Program-made: the position numbers and the translations under genes
Part shown: positions 5,364 to 5,533 of the stretch, one piece after another
Layout: every line of letters starts with the position of its first letter
Position numbering within the stretch: position 1 is the stretch's first letter
Origin: Acidimicrobiaceae bacterium
GTDB lineage: Bacteria; Actinomycetota; Acidimicrobiia; Acidimicrobiales; Palsa-688
DNA: 5,533 bases
Direction of reading: 5' to 3'
Assembly: GCA_003156795.1 (NCBI GenBank)
Contig: PMHU01000203.1
Coordinates: forward strand, 8,346-13,878
Notes under the pieces: generated by a model
What the model was told of the DNA's origin: nothing
Seen by the model: only the letters and a program-made list of their open reading frames with translations
The model's database searches: none

Positions 5364-5533
5364 CGAAGCGCTCCCCGCTGTTGTGGTCCCTACGCGGTGT
5401 TCGGTTCCGAGTGTACGGCTTCGCCCCCTTCGGGGGGTGCGCTGCGGCCTGGGTCCGGTGGGCCGGGTCGGGGTGCGGCGCGGCCCGGCCTGGCGCCTGC
5501 CCCACGTCTTGGCCTTCCCGCATCTCGGCCTTC
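5364..5533. other. GC-rich right end without a confident gene
   Basis: The 170 bp upstream of the GATase hold no gene I can assign. On the minus strand three frames are open from the edge. One ends at TAG (5390-5392). One, with the more coding-like third-position GC, runs into the GATase start and stops just inside it. The third is the GATase frame itself. Each is low in complexity (Pro/Arg/Gly/Ala), so any of the first two could be the C-terminal tail of an upstream gene. From 5431 to the end the plus strand has only two A residues against about eighteen T. A weak -10-like TACACT lies on the minus strand at 5410-5415, with no -35. Confidence 0.5.
5422..5439. repeat. Inverted repeat with UUCG loop
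   Basis: CCCCC-TTCG-GGGGG, extended by one G-T and one C-G pair, forms a 7-bp stem closed by a UUCG tetraloop when read on the plus strand. No T-run follows on either strand, so it is not a standard terminator. A second inverted repeat, GGCCGGG (5461-5467) with CCCGGCC (5484-5490), lies just downstream. The pair could be a transcript-end structure of an off-window gene or part of a dispersed repeat. Confidence 0.4.

Noticed and set aside
5422..5445. UUCG hairpin as an intrinsic terminator
   Set aside because: No run of T follows the stem on either strand.

Overview
The window is high-GC bacterial DNA with compact gene packing. It has many GTG starts and one TTG start, a membrane protein with an LpqN/PsbP-like outer domain, and a Fur-type regulator of a kind common in Actinobacteria. 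I infer a high-GC member of the Actinomycetota, possibly an uncultured or environmental one. No marker gene fixes the taxonomy. I see no mobile element, CRISPR array, tRNA or rRNA.

Layout, left to right: (1) A minus-strand gene (1-960) runs off the left edge. It encodes a single-pass membrane protein with a cysteine-rich N-terminus. (2) A 155-bp divergent intergenic region (961-1115) carries a 12-bp perfect palindrome just before (3) a plus-strand alpha/beta hydrolase (1116-2033). (4) Converging on it is a minus-strand pair, a Fur-family metalloregulator (2682-3116) followed by a PgsA-type CDP-alcohol phosphatidyltransferase (2043-2681). These two are in the same reading frame and separated by exactly one TAA codon. 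(5) The promoter region of the Fur gene holds a perfect 7-1-7 inverted repeat next to a consensus TATAAT box. It faces (6) a small plus-strand ABM-fold protein (3212-3499). (7) The right part is a minus-strand cluster, read right to left: a PuuD-like class I glutamine amidotransferase/hydrolase (4569-5363), a protein with two CDGSH iron-sulfur motifs flanking a ferredoxin-like CPSGAL segment (3886-4557), and a VOC-family (glyoxalase fold) protein (3502-3855). (8) The right end (5364-5533) is very GC-rich, almost lacks A on the plus strand from 5431 onward, contains hairpins, and has no confident gene.

How it may work together: the 3155-3169 repeat looks like the operator for self-control of the Fur-family regulator. 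Through it, the co-transcribed phospholipid synthase and perhaps the divergent ABM protein would be controlled as well. The GATase-CDGSH-VOC cluster looks like one transcript. An iron-sulfur or redox theme, with a metalloregulator and an Fe-S protein within 1 kb, is suggestive only. Every individual gene belongs to a known family. I do not see a clearly new system; the most interesting items are the single-stop Fur/PgsA junction with its operator and the three-motif Fe-S protein in its operon.
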